From Acidothermaceae bacterium (GTDB lineage Bacteria > Actinomycetota > Actinomycetes > Acidothermales > Acidothermaceae): a stretch of DNA of 23,263 nt. The notes beneath the pieces were generated by a model. That model was not told the origin of the DNA and did not search any database. It saw nothing but the letters and a program-made list of their open reading frames with translations. Both the position numbers and the translations under genes were made by a program. Each line of letters starts with the position of its first letter. The stretch's first letter is position 1. Location of the stretch: the NCBI GenBank assembly GCA_025925185.1, contig JAICLV010000018.1, positions 1 to 23,263 on the forward strand, written 5' to 3'. Positions 16,148 through 23,263 of the stretch are shown here, piece after piece.

Positions 16148-16447
16148 ATGAAGAATTTCGCTTACGTGCTGCTGTTTTCTGGCGTCGGGATCATCGTCGT
16201 GTCGTCGTGGGCCGCGCTGTGGCTGCGAGACGCGCTGGTGCGGTTGCACTACCTGTCGCCGGTGACGACGATCGGCGCTCCGCTGATCGGATTGTCGCTG
16301 CTGGTTGCAAGGGGCTGGGGTCTCGCCACCGGGCTCATCTTGCTCACCGTGTTCTTGATCAGCTTCTCGGGGCCGGCGATCGCGGCCGCGGCTGCGCGGG
16401 TCATCTCACAGCGCGAAGGCATCACACCGTCGGAGTCGCCCGAATGA
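16148..16447 (+). CDS. mrpG: Mrp-type antiporter subunit G
   Basis: A 99-residue protein with three membrane helices. VRLHYLSPVTTIGAPLIGLSLL matches the conserved MrpG/MnhG segment in which a D/R-L-H-x-x-S/T...T-x-G-x-P pattern precedes helix 2. The ATG at 16148 follows the mrpF stop by three bases. Its stop overlaps the next start as ATGA. Confidence 0.87.
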   Translation: MKNFAYVLLFSGVGIIVVSSWAALWLRDALVRLHYLSPVTTIGAPLIGLSLLVARGWGLATGLILLTVFLISFSGPAIAAAAARVISQREGITPSESPE

Positions 16448-16686
16448 ACGACGTGGTTCTCATCATCTTGTTGACCATCGTCGCGGCGGCTGGCACCGCG
16501 GTTGTGATGACGAATGCGCCCGAGCGGCAGGCCGTCACGTACGCGTTCTTCGGCCTGACGCTGGCGCTGCTGTTCCTGGCGCTGCAGGCGCCCGACGTCG
16601 CGCTGTCGCAACTGGCGGTGGGCACGGCGTTCGTGCCGCTGATGGTCATGCTCGCCATCAGAAAGATTAGGGGCGGTCGGCAATGA
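16444..16686 (+). CDS. MbhD-like (DUF4040) antiporter subunit, equivalent to part of the MrpA C-terminus
   Basis: An 80-residue protein. The frame is open from 15901 but the ATG at 16444 overlaps the mrpG stop and starts the first of three helices. APERQAVTYAFFGLTLALLFLALQAPDVALSQLAVG is the MbhD/DUF4040 core (seen in parts: FLALQAPDVALSQLAVG). In full Mrp systems this module is fused to the C-terminus of MrpA; here it stands alone, as in membrane-bound hydrogenase-type operons. Confidence 0.85.
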   Translation: MNDVVLIILLTIVAAAGTAVVMTNAPERQAVTYAFFGLTLALLFLALQAPDVALSQLAVGTAFVPLMVMLAIRKIRGGRQ

Positions 16687-16702
16687 CGGCGGCCTCGCGG
16701 TC

Positions 16703-17455
16703 ATGAGCCGGTCGACGCGTTACCTGCTGTTTTTTGTCGGGGGCGGTCTCATGGCCGTCCTGTTCGTGTGGGGCGTGGTCGGCATGCCGACCTTCGGTTC
16801 GTCGGATCACCCGTATCGAGACCGCGCGGTGCACGCGTCAGCCTCGCATCAGACGGCGAACGTCGTCTCGTCGGTCAACTTTGACCAGCGCGGCCTCGAC
16901 ACCCTTGGTGAGGAGTCCATCTTCTTCGCGTCCGTCATAGGCGCGGCGGCGTTGCTGCGACCGTCGAAAGAGGAGCGCGAGCAACAGGACGAGACCGGGC
17001 GCGTCGGGCGTGTGCTGGCGTCCACCCGGTTCCTCGGGTACGTCCTGTTCCCGCTCACCTTGCTGGTCGGGTTCGACGTCGTCGCCCACGGCCACCTGAC
17101 GCCGGGCGGAGGCTTCCAGGGCGGTGTCATCCTCGCCACCGGGCTGCACGTGCTTTATGTAGCGGGCAAATACGACGCTTTGGAGAAGCTGCGGCCGGTG
17201 ACGGCGTTCGAACACGGCGAGGTCTTGGGCGCGTTGGGCTTCGCCGGTCTGGGATTCGCCGGCATCGCGATCTCCGGCTCGTTTCTCGCGAACGTCATCC
17301 CGTTCGGCACCTTCGGCAGCTTCTTATCCGCCGGGGTCGTCGAGGTGCTGAACTTCGCCGTCGGCGTCGAGATCGCGTGCGGCGTCATCGTCTTGCTATC
17401 CCACTTCTTCGAGCAGGCGATCGAACTTCGCGGTGGGAGTCCGGCGAAGTCGTGA
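16703..17455 (+). CDS. mrpB: MbhE-MnhB fusion subunit of the antiporter
   Basis: A 250-residue protein joining two modules. Residues about 1-95 carry TANVVSSVNFDQRGLDTLGEESI, the MbhE-type sequence (in MrpA this forms the end of the chain). Residues about 108-245 are MnhB/MrpB with four helices and HGHLTPGGGFQGGVILATG, the family signature. MbhE and MnhB are separate genes in hydrogenase-type operons. The ATG at 16703 has no clear ribosome-binding site and lies 16 bp after the previous stop. Its end overlaps the next start as GTGA. Confidence 0.85.
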   Translation: MSRSTRYLLFFVGGGLMAVLFVWGVVGMPTFGSSDHPYRDRAVHASASHQTANVVSSVNFDQRGLDTLGEESIFFASVIGAAALLRPSKEEREQQDETGRVGRVLASTRFLGYVLFPLTLLVGFDVVAHGHLTPGGGFQGGVILATGLHVLYVAGKYDALEKLRPVTAFEHGEVLGALGFAGLGFAGIAISGSFLANVIPFGTFGSFLSAGVVEVLNFAVGVEIACGVIVLLSHFFEQAIELRGGSPAKS

Positions 17456-17799
17456 GCTACTACCCGTACTTTGTCGCCGGCTGGCTGCTGTTGATCGGCT
17501 GCTTCGGCATCGTGCGTAGCCGGAACCTGGTGCACGCCGTCGTCTCCCTCGCCGTCGCCCAGGCGGGCACGTATGTCCTGCTGCTGTCGGTCGGCTACCA
17601 ACGCCACGCGCCCGCCCCGGTCTTCGGCTCCACGGAGAAGCCGAGCACCGACGTGGTCGACCCCGTCGTCCAGGCGTTGACGCTCACCGACATCGTGGTG
17701 TCGGCGACGGTGACGGCTTTGCTGCTGGCGCTCGCGATGCAAATCGCGAAGCGGCATGGCACGGTCGACCCCGACGAGTTGTCGGCCTTGGAGGGCTGA
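17452..17799 (+). CDS. mrpC: Mrp-type antiporter subunit C (NuoK-like)
   Basis: A 115-residue protein with three membrane helices. GTG 17452 overlaps the preceding stop. LLLIGCFGIVRSRNLVHAVVSL, then DPVVQALTLTDIVVSATVTALLLAL match MrpC/NuoK (in shorter segments: GIVRSRNLVHAVVSL and QALTLTDIVVSATVTA). The conserved D-P-x-x-Q-A-L-x-L-T-x-I-V segment is intact. NuoK-like subunits take part in ion translocation. Confidence 0.88.
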   Translation: MSYYPYFVAGWLLLIGCFGIVRSRNLVHAVVSLAVAQAGTYVLLLSVGYQRHAPAPVFGSTEKPSTDVVDPVVQALTLTDIVVSATVTALLLALAMQIAKRHGTVDPDELSALEG

Positions 17800-19647
17800 G
17801 TGCCCTTCGACTCGGGAGTCGCCAACCTGCTGCCCGTCATCATCGTGGTCCCGATTGCGATGGCGGCGCTCATCGTGGCGATCGCGCAGTACGCGCCTCG
17901 GGTGGTCACCGACATCTTGGCGACGGCGACCGCGGCGGGCATATGCGCGCTCGCGGCCGTTGTCGCGGCGAACACCGGCGGGGAACGCGGTCGGGTCGTC
18001 ACGTGGGTCGCCGGATGGAAGCCGACCGACGGCACCTCCGTCGGGCTGGTGCTCGTCGGCGATCGGATGAGCGCCGGTCTCGCCGTGCTCATCGCACTTT
18101 TGATGGCCCTCGCGATGCTCTACGGCTGGAAGTACTTCGACGATATCGGCGGCCACTTCTTGCCACTGATGCTGTTCTTCCTGGCCGGCATGGAGGGCTT
18201 CGCGTTCAGCGGCGACATCTTCGACATGTTCGTGTTCTTCGAACTGATGGGCGCTGCGGCGTACGCGCTCACGGGATTCAAGACGGAGGACCCGTCGTCC
18301 TTGCAAGGGGGCTTGAACTTCGGCGTGGTCAACTCGCTCGGGGCGTACTTCTCGCTCACCGGCATCGGGATTCTGTACGCCGTCACAGGAAACCTGCAGC
18401 TGCCACTGCTGGCGAAGTCGCTCGACAAGCACGGGCTGTCTGCGTTGGTGATCCTCGCGTTCGTGCTCATCATGGCGGGATTCCTGGTCAAGGCCGCCAT
18501 GGTGCCATTGCACTTTTGGCTTGCCGACGCGCACGCGGTCGCTCCCAGTCCGGTCTGTGTGCTGTTCAGCGGCGTGATGGTCGAGCTCGGTGTCTATGGC
18601 GTCGCACGTGTCTACTGGGTGGTGTTCGAGGGCACGCTGCCGCAGCACGCGATCCGCGGCGCGTTCGTCGTCCTCGGCATGCTGACCGCGATCGTGGGCT
18701 CCATCATGTGCTTTTCCCAACGGCACTTGAAGCGGTTGCTCGCGTACTCCACGGTCGCGCACGTCGGGTTGTTCCTCATCGCGTTTTCGATGCTGGACGA
18801 CGGCGGGACGGCGGGCGCGGCGTTGTACGTGCTCGGACACGCTGGTGCCAAATCGGCGCTGTTCTTGCTAGCCGGCGTGGTGCTGAATCGATACGGGTCG
18901 GTCGACGAGCTGGAGTTGTACGGCCGCGGAAGAAACGCACGGGTGATGCCGTGGTTGTGGGTTGTCGGTGGTATCGCGCTGTCGGCTTGTCCGCCGTTCG
19001 GCACCGGCCTCGGCAAGGACCTCGCGGAGACCGCGACGATAAAGGCTGGCTATCAGTGGATGCCGGCGCTCTTCGTCTTGGTGTCGGCGGTCACGGCAGG
19101 TGCGGTGCTGCGGGCGGCGCTGCGCATCTACTTCGGGCTCGGCGACCCTCCGACCGAGTTGGATCAGCCGGAGTCGACGTCGGGGTCTGAAGAAGAGCCC
19201 GAGGTGTCGGGCACCTTGCGCAACGTGCCGGTCACCATGGTCACGCCCATCGTCGTCCTGCTGGGCGGCAGCCTCGCGCTCGGCGTGCTGCCGGGCTTCG
19301 CCGAGGAGGTAGGGAAGGCGGCGCACCAGTTCATCGACCGCGACGGTTACGTGACGCAGGCGTTGACGAACGCGGCCGCTGCGCCGGTGCCGCATGTGCC
19401 AGAGATGCACTGGACGACGCTTGGCATCGCGCTCGGGCTGACGTCGGCGGTGCTGTCGATGGCGTTCGCCTTCGCCGGGCTGTACGCGCAACGCTTCCCG
19501 GCCATGGTGCGGCGGGGCGCGGGAGCCTTCAGCGTTCCGTTGCGCGTCGTGCGGCGCGCGCACTCAGGTCATATCGGCGACTACGTGGCCTGGCTGCTGG
19601 TCGGCCTCGCGTTGCTGGGGGCGCTGGTCGGCGTGCCCGTGCGCTGA
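17800..19647 (+). CDS. mrpD: Mrp-type antiporter subunit D (NuoN/NuoL-like proton-translocating subunit)
   Basis: A 615-residue polytopic protein that starts at GTG 17800 directly after the mrpC stop. It has around 14 helices. FDMFVFFELMGAAAYALTGF carries the conserved transmembrane glutamate; FLVKAAMVPLHFWLADAHAV carries the conserved Lys and the HFWLxDAH motif; RHLKRLLAYSTVAHVG and HAGAKSALFLLAG are further Mrp/Nuo hallmarks. At 615 residues it is longer than usual MrpD (about 500). The extra length is a Glu/Ser-rich segment near residue 455 and a C-terminal part with two added helices. It is the only large antiporter subunit here; no MrpA is present in the window. Confidence 0.9.
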   Translation: MPFDSGVANLLPVIIVVPIAMAALIVAIAQYAPRVVTDILATATAAGICALAAVVAANTGGERGRVVTWVAGWKPTDGTSVGLVLVGDRMSAGLAVLIALLMALAMLYGWKYFDDIGGHFLPLMLFFLAGMEGFAFSGDIFDMFVFFELMGAAAYALTGFKTEDPSSLQGGLNFGVVNSLGAYFSLTGIGILYAVTGNLQLPLLAKSLDKHGLSALVILAFVLIMAGFLVKAAMVPLHFWLADAHAVAPSPVCVLFSGVMVELGVYGVARVYWVVFEGTLPQHAIRGAFVVLGMLTAIVGSIMCFSQRHLKRLLAYSTVAHVGLFLIAFSMLDDGGTAGAALYVLGHAGAKSALFLLAGVVLNRYGSVDELELYGRGRNARVMPWLWVVGGIALSACPPFGTGLGKDLAETATIKAGYQWMPALFVLVSAVTAGAVLRAALRIYFGLGDPPTELDQPESTSGSEEEPEVSGTLRNVPVTMVTPIVVLLGGSLALGVLPGFAEEVGKAAHQFIDRDGYVTQALTNAAAAPVPHVPEMHWTTLGIALGLTSAVLSMAFAFAGLYAQRFPAMVRRGAGAFSVPLRVVRRAHSGHIGDYVAWLLVGLALLGALVGVPVR

Positions 19648-19665
19648 GTCGGCGGCGCCTCGCTT

Positions 19666-19671
19666 TAGGCT
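19666..19671 (+). promoter_or_regulatory. Putative -10 box (TAGGCT) for a leaderless transcript
   Basis: TAGGCT fits TAnnnT and ends seven bases before the GTG at 19679, the same spacing as at mshB. No Shine-Dalgarno lies between. It would start a transcript for the small membrane protein and perhaps the following cheW. Confidence 0.5.
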
Positions 19672-19678
19672 GCGCTGC

Positions 19679-20071
19679 GTGTACCGGTGGGCGATGCTGT
19701 CGCTGTGCGTGCTCGGCGTCGTCGTCGGGCTGTTCAGCGGACTGCAGGCGACGCGCATCCTCCTGCTCGGGCCGGTGCACATCTCGGTCGGCGCGCTTGC
19801 GGCGCTCGTGCTGAACGCGGGCTTCGGGGTGGCCGCGGGGTGGGCCCTGCGGTCGCGTGACGCGGCTTTCGCGCCCGGGGTGGGCTGGTTCATCGCCGTG
19901 TTGGGGCTGCTCTTCTTGCCGCATCCCGGCGGCGACATCGTGCTGCCGGGGTCTGGCGCCGACGCGATCGCCTTCTTGCTGCTCGGCATCGTCGGCGTGA
20001 TCGTGGCGGTGTTGGTGACCGCGCGGATCGTGCCGCCGCGAGCTTTACCGCCGTCCAAGACCGACCGATGA
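19679..20071 (+). CDS. Small four-helix membrane protein (DUF6113-like)
   Basis: A 130-residue protein that starts at GTG 19679. Four hydrophobic segments occur at about residues 4-24, 31-55, 64-80 and 95-117, with a short basic/Pro tail. PGVGWFIAVLGLLFLPHPGGDIVLPG with an acidic loop resembles actinobacterial DUF6113 proteins, which I recall near mshB in other genomes; here mshB is 15 kb away. No motif indicates a function. It lies between the antiporter genes and cheW (8 bp gap to cheW), so it may be transcribed with cheW. Confidence 0.6.
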   Translation: MYRWAMLSLCVLGVVVGLFSGLQATRILLLGPVHISVGALAALVLNAGFGVAAGWALRSRDAAFAPGVGWFIAVLGLLFLPHPGGDIVLPGSGADAIAFLLLGIVGVIVAVLVTARIVPPRALPPSKTDR

Positions 20072-20078
20072 ACCCGGT

Positions 20079-20597
20079 ATGACGCAACTAGACGCAGCTG
20101 CGCCGCTGGGAGCCGATGGCGCGGACCGGGGCGTGCGCACCGAACCCGACGGCTATGTGCTCATGCGTCTGGGCGGGTCGCGCTACGCGGTCGGCATGTC
20201 GGCGGTCGCCGAGGTTGGGCGACTGCCGCGGCTGACCCGGGTGCCGGGCACGCCGGTGTGGTTGGCAGGCGTGGCGAACTGGCGCGGGCGGATCCTCGCC
20301 GTCTTGGACGTGCGGCCGCTGCTCGGCGCCGCGATCACGCCGACCGGGTCGCTCGGGCGACTCGTCGTCTTGACCGAAGGCGCGATCACGGTGGGCCTGC
20401 TCACCGAAGGCGTTCAGGGCGTCGTCGACTGCGAAGAGGACCGCATGGACCAGCCGCCGATGACGCTCGACAGCGACGCCAGCTCGTTGTTGATCGGGCA
20501 GTTCACCGAGCCGACCGGCCCGATCGCGGTGCTCGACCCGGCCGCCGTGCTCAACCTGCGGTTGCGGCTGCCATCGCCACGTCGCATGGCCGGCTGA
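20079..20597 (+). CDS. cheW: Chemotaxis coupling protein CheW
   Basis: A 172-residue protein, with ATG at 20079. After about 24 residues of flexible N-terminus, the CheW fold is clear: [21 protein letters not shown], then [21 protein letters not shown] with the conserved N-W-R-G-R turn, [31 protein letters not shown] and a final [10 protein letters not shown]. CheW links chemoreceptors to CheA. It is followed by a receptor and cheA in the same direction, forming the start of a chemotaxis operon. No unusual residues stand out. Confidence 0.9.
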   Translation: MTQLDAAAPLGADGADRGVRTEPDGYVLMRLGGSRYAVGMSAVAEVGRLPRLTRVPGTPVWLAGVANWRGRILAVLDVRPLLGAAITPTGSLGRLVVLTEGAITVGLLTEGVQGVVDCEEDRMDQPPMTLDSDASSLLIGQFTEPTGPIAVLDPAAVLNLRLRLPSPRRMAG

Positions 20598-20710
20598 CCA
20601 CCGCTGCGGCTAGGCCAGCCGGGCGAATCTTGGGCCGGGCGACGCTTCAGTGCCCGCCCACTCGTCCCGATGGGCTAACGAGTGCCATCCGCGTCAGTCT
20701 GGGAGGGCTG

Positions 20711-22375
20711 GTGGACGTCTTTAAGCGGCTGCAACAGGTCGCGTCAGCCTGCACATGGCTCATGCTCGCGCTTGCTTTCGGCGGCGTGCTCGGCGTGGGC
20801 TCGCAGATCACCGAGTCGCTCTCGGTCGACGACCCGAAGCTGCTCGCCGGTCTCGGTGTCGCCGCGTTGGGGGCGGCGATCGTCACGGCGATCTCGCTGA
20901 CCGACCTCGACAACCCGGCACTGACCCGCACCGGACCGATCGCCGACCTCGGTCGCCTCGTCTATCTCGGCGGTATCACCGGCGCGCTGTTCGTCGCGCA
21001 CGGTGTCGAGTCGCCGCTATGGGTGCTCTACGTGCCGGTGCTGCTGTCGACCGCGTTCGTCGACCGACCGTGGAAGTCGCTGTCGTACGCCTTCGCGGCG
21101 AGCGTTCTCGCGTTCACCGCCACCGCGGTCTCGCACGACGTCGAGCAGACGTCGGCCCTCAATCTGCTGCTGATTCTTCCGGCGATGCCGGCCGTCGTCT
21201 GGTTCACCAACACGCTGGCGAACTCCATCACCCACCTGCACAAGGACGCTGAGGCAGAGCGCGCACGTCAGCAGGAGGAGATCGAGCAGCTGCGGGCCGA
21301 CCTGGTGGAGACCGCGCGCGTCGAGCGCGAGGCGTTGCTTGACGAAACTCGCCGCGAGCGAGCCGAGCTCAAGGTGAAGGTCGACCGGCTGTCGGACTCG
21401 CTGGCCAACGCCGCGCGAGGCGATCTCTCCAACGCGAACACCGCGTGGAGCAACGCGATCGACGACGCCGACGAGACGATGACGTCGCTGCAGTCAGCCT
21501 TCAACAACACGCTCGGCAACTTGCGATTGCTGGTCGAGCAGATTCGCGGCAGCGGCGAGAGCATTTCCGCCTCCGCCGGCGAGCTGCTCGCCACCGCCGA
21601 GGAGCACGCGGCTTCCGCGACCCAGCAGTCGTCCGCCGTCGCCGAAACGACTTCCACCATTGAGGAATTGGCCGCGACCGCCGCGCAGATCGCCGAGACG
21701 TCGGAGGCGGTCGCCCGCTACGCGGCGGAGACGTTGCGCTTCGCCGAAGAGGGCCGCGAGGCGGTGTCGGCGTCCGTATCGGCGATGGACACCATCGCGC
21801 ACCGCGTCGACTCGATCGCGACCCGCGCGCTGTCGCTTGGTGAGAAGTCGCAGGAGATCGGCCGCATCCTCGAAGTCATCGACGACCTCGCCGACCAGAC
21901 CCACCTGCTCGCCCTGAACGCAGCCATCGAGGCCGCCCGCGCCGGCGAGCACGGCCGCGGTTTCGCCGTCGTGGCAAGTGAGGTGCGCAAGCTCGCCGAG
22001 CGCTCGCAGGAGTCGGCCGCGCAGATCCAAGGCATCGTCAGCGAGATCCAGGCCGAGACCAACGCGACCATCATCGCCACCGAAGAGGGCGCGAAAGAGG
22101 TCCACCAAGGCACCGAACTTGCCCGCGGCGTCGTGGACGCCCTCGAGCGCATCTCCGGCATGGTCGACGAAACCACCACGGCCGCAAAGGAAATCTCGAT
22201 CGCGACCCAGCAGCAGCGGTCGGCGTCCGACCAGGTGGTGACCGCGATGATGCAGGTCTCGGACGTGTCGCGGCAGTACGTCGTCGGCTCGAAGCAGGCG
22301 GCCGCGTCTGCCGCCCAGCTGAACGTGCTGGCCGCCGAACTGCGGGCGTCGATCGCGCAGTTCCGGGTCGCGTAG
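20711..22375 (+). CDS. Methyl-accepting chemotaxis protein with six-TM sensor
   Basis: A 554-residue protein. The open frame runs back to 20258 through cheW, but GTG 20711 follows GGGAGGG and starts VDVFKRLQQ before the first helix. Six hydrophobic segments are seen at about residues 11-30, 45-66, 78-98, 101-118, 124-142 and 150-170, with very short loops, so there is no large outside domain. A charged coiled coil (about 177-235) leads to the signalling domain with the hairpin tip around 390-430 ([19 protein letters not shown]). No regular HAMP is evident; [15 protein letters not shown] may be a degenerate one. The signal sensed is not known; membrane state or a hydrophobic ligand is a guess. 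Confidence 0.88.
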   Translation: MDVFKRLQQVASACTWLMLALAFGGVLGVGSQITESLSVDDPKLLAGLGVAALGAAIVTAISLTDLDNPALTRTGPIADLGRLVYLGGITGALFVAHGVESPLWVLYVPVLLSTAFVDRPWKSLSYAFAASVLAFTATAVSHDVEQTSALNLLLILPAMPAVVWFTNTLANSITHLHKDAEAERARQQEEIEQLRADLVETARVEREALLDETRRERAELKVKVDRLSDSLANAARGDLSNANTAWSNAIDDADETMTSLQSAFNNTLGNLRLLVEQIRGSGESISASAGELLATAEEHAASATQQSSAVAETTSTIEELAATAAQIAETSEAVARYAAETLRFAEEGREAVSASVSAMDTIAHRVDSIATRALSLGEKSQEIGRILEVIDDLADQTHLLALNAAIEAARAGEHGRGFAVVASEVRKLAERSQESAAQIQGIVSEIQAETNATIIATEEGAKEVHQGTELARGVVDALERISGMVDETTTAAKEISIATQQQRSASDQVVTAMMQVSDVSRQYVVGSKQAAASAAQLNVLAAELRASIAQFRVA

Positions 22376-22431
22376 TCGGGCTTGCTTCATCGAGTGAAGG
22401 GGACTCGGCGCAAGCGGGAGGGGAGTGACAA

Positions 22432-23263
22432 GTGGGCAACTGGGCCGAAGATCCTGAGCTGCTTGCCACTTTCCGCGCGGAGGTCGAGGACCGGTTGGCG
22501 TCGCTGAGCGCCGGCCTGTTGCAGCTCGAGAACCACCCGTCGCCGAAGCAGCTGGTCGCCGGGTTGTTCCGCGACGCGCACACGGTCAAGGGGTCGGCCC
22601 GCATGATGGGCTTGCAAGAAGTGCTCGACACCGCGCACGCGGCCGAGGATTTGCTCGCCGCCATTCGCGACGGCCGATTCCACCCCCGCCGCGACCTCGT
22701 CGACGTGCTGCTCGCCACGGTTGACGGCATCAGCCGCTCGATCCCTGGCGCGCCCGCACCCATTCCTGCCGAGCATCTCCGCGCGCTGATCGAGGCGTTG
22801 CGCAGCGCGCTCGCCGGGGACGACCCGGTCGCGATCCCGCGCCTCGCCGAGCCGGTTCCGGTGCAGGCCACGCCGACAGCGACAGCGGCGTCGGCGAGCG
22901 CGAAGTCGGCGTCGCCGATCGCCTTTCCGGCCCCCCCACCGAAGCAGCCGACCAACGAGGCGGCCGCCGCCACGGCGGTCATCGTCCCGCCGCCACCAGT
23001 CCCGACGTCGAAGACCACCCCGACGTCGAAGACCACCCCGACGTCGACGACCACCCCGCCCGCGGCGACCACCCCGCCCGCGGCGACCACGCCGTCCGCG
23101 GCCAACGTCGTCCTGCCACTCGGCGTTGACCGCGGCGAGCGCGCGCTTGACAGCGTGCGGGTCACCTCGCAGCGTGTCTACGACCTGCTCGACGTCGTCG
23201 GTGAGGCGGAGCTCGACACCCGCCGCGTCGAGAAGAACGCGGTCGAGGTGATCGCCCAAGTCA
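22432..23263 (+). CDS. cheA: Chemotaxis histidine kinase CheA, N-terminal part (runs off the window)
   Basis: GTG 22432 follows a GGGAGGGGAG ribosome-binding site and opens a frame with no stop to the end of the window (277 codons). The Hpt domain lies at residues about 5-125, with the phosphorylated histidine H50 in RDAHTVKGSARMMG. A long Ala/Pro/Thr-rich linker follows (about 143-225), and then VRVTSQRVYDLLDVVGEAELDTRR, the start of the dimerisation domain (in short: LLDVVGEAELDTRR). The P2 (CheY-binding) domain seems absent or replaced by the linker. The kinase and CheW-like domains are beyond the window. It is the third gene of cheW-mcp-cheA. Confidence 0.92.
   Translation, partial: MGNWAEDPELLATFRAEVEDRLASLSAGLLQLENHPSPKQLVAGLFRDAHTVKGSARMMGLQEVLDTAHAAEDLLAAIRDGRFHPRRDLVDVLLATVDGISRSIPGAPAPIPAEHLRALIEALRSALAGDDPVAIPRLAEPVPVQATPTATAASASAKSASPIAFPAPPPKQPTNEAAAATAVIVPPPPVPTSKTTPTSKTTPTSTTTPPAATTPPAATTPSAANVVLPLGVDRGERALDSVRVTSQRVYDLLDVVGEAELDTRRVEKNAVEVIAQV
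23002..23091 (+). repeat. 18-bp tandem repeat in the CheA linker
   Basis: Five consecutive 18-bp units start at 23002, 23020, 23038, 23056 and 23074. The first two are identical (CCGACGTCGAAGACCACC), the third differs by one base, and the last two share a CCGCCCGCGGCGACCAC form. Each unit encodes six residues (TPTSKT, TPTSTT, TPPAAT), so it lengthens the flexible linker without changing the frame. Confidence 0.9.

Noticed and set aside
17155..18840. Long (561-codon) minus-strand open frame opposite mrpC and mrpD
   Set aside because: The plus-strand frames match Mrp subunits; the antisense product is Arg/Gln/His-rich low-complexity sequence without any family pattern.
20598..20710. Terminator or promoter between cheW and the chemoreceptor gene
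   Set aside because: There is a weak CGGCT-AGGCC-AGCCG hairpin near 20607-20621 but no T-run after it, and no convincing promoter; the genes are probably co-transcribed.
23002..23091. CRISPR or mobile-element repeat
   Set aside because: Units are contiguous 18-bp in-frame copies encoding a Pro/Thr linker.

Overview
The window comes from a high-GC, motile actinomycete. The evidence is strong G/C bias at third codon positions, frequent GTG starts, a mycothiol gene (mshB), a DUF222-type HNH endonuclease tail, actinobacterial small DUF-type proteins, and TAnnnT -10 boxes seven or eight bases ahead of start codons, which is the layout of leaderless transcripts. Genes are densely packed. No intergenic stretch without a gene exceeds about 180 bases, and I see no tRNA, rRNA, CRISPR array or insertion sequence.

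Left part (1-6272): the 3' end of an HNH/DUF222 endonuclease; a soluble chemoreceptor-like protein with an unusual C-terminal beta-sandwich, carbohydrate-binding-like domain; a small membrane protein; a DUF5808-like protein; a dipeptidyl-peptidase IV-type S9 peptidase; the mycothiol deacetylase MshB; and a squalene-cyclase-like toroid protein.

Middle (6450-12220): an FtsH-like membrane AAA protease with almost no extracytoplasmic loop and a roughly 65-residue insertion in the ATPase. Its gene overlaps a histidine-phosphatase gene, which in turn overlaps an ADP-dependent NAD(P)H-hydrate dehydratase gene. A zinc alcohol/formaldehyde-type dehydrogenase translationally coupled to an SDR epimerase follows.

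Right-middle (12217-19647): on the minus strand are an HTH-like small protein, a four-cluster ferredoxin subunit and an NrfD-type membrane subunit. These are the electron-transfer and membrane parts of a formate-dehydrogenase-like enzyme, with no molybdopterin catalytic subunit in between. Divergent from them, sharing a 62-bp start region, is a hemerythrin-fold protein that has lost its metal ligands. It is followed by a seven-gene Mrp/Mbh-type cation/proton antiporter module in the order E-F-G-MbhD-(MbhE+MnhB)-C-D, with no MrpA and no hydrogenase genes. This block looks like an energy-conversion island with its catalytic part located elsewhere.

Right end (19679-23263): a small membrane protein with a leaderless-type promoter, then a chemotaxis run of CheW, a six-TM chemoreceptor and the N-terminal half of CheA, which runs off the window. 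With the chemoreceptor near the left end, this suggests a flagellar or chemotactic actinomycete.
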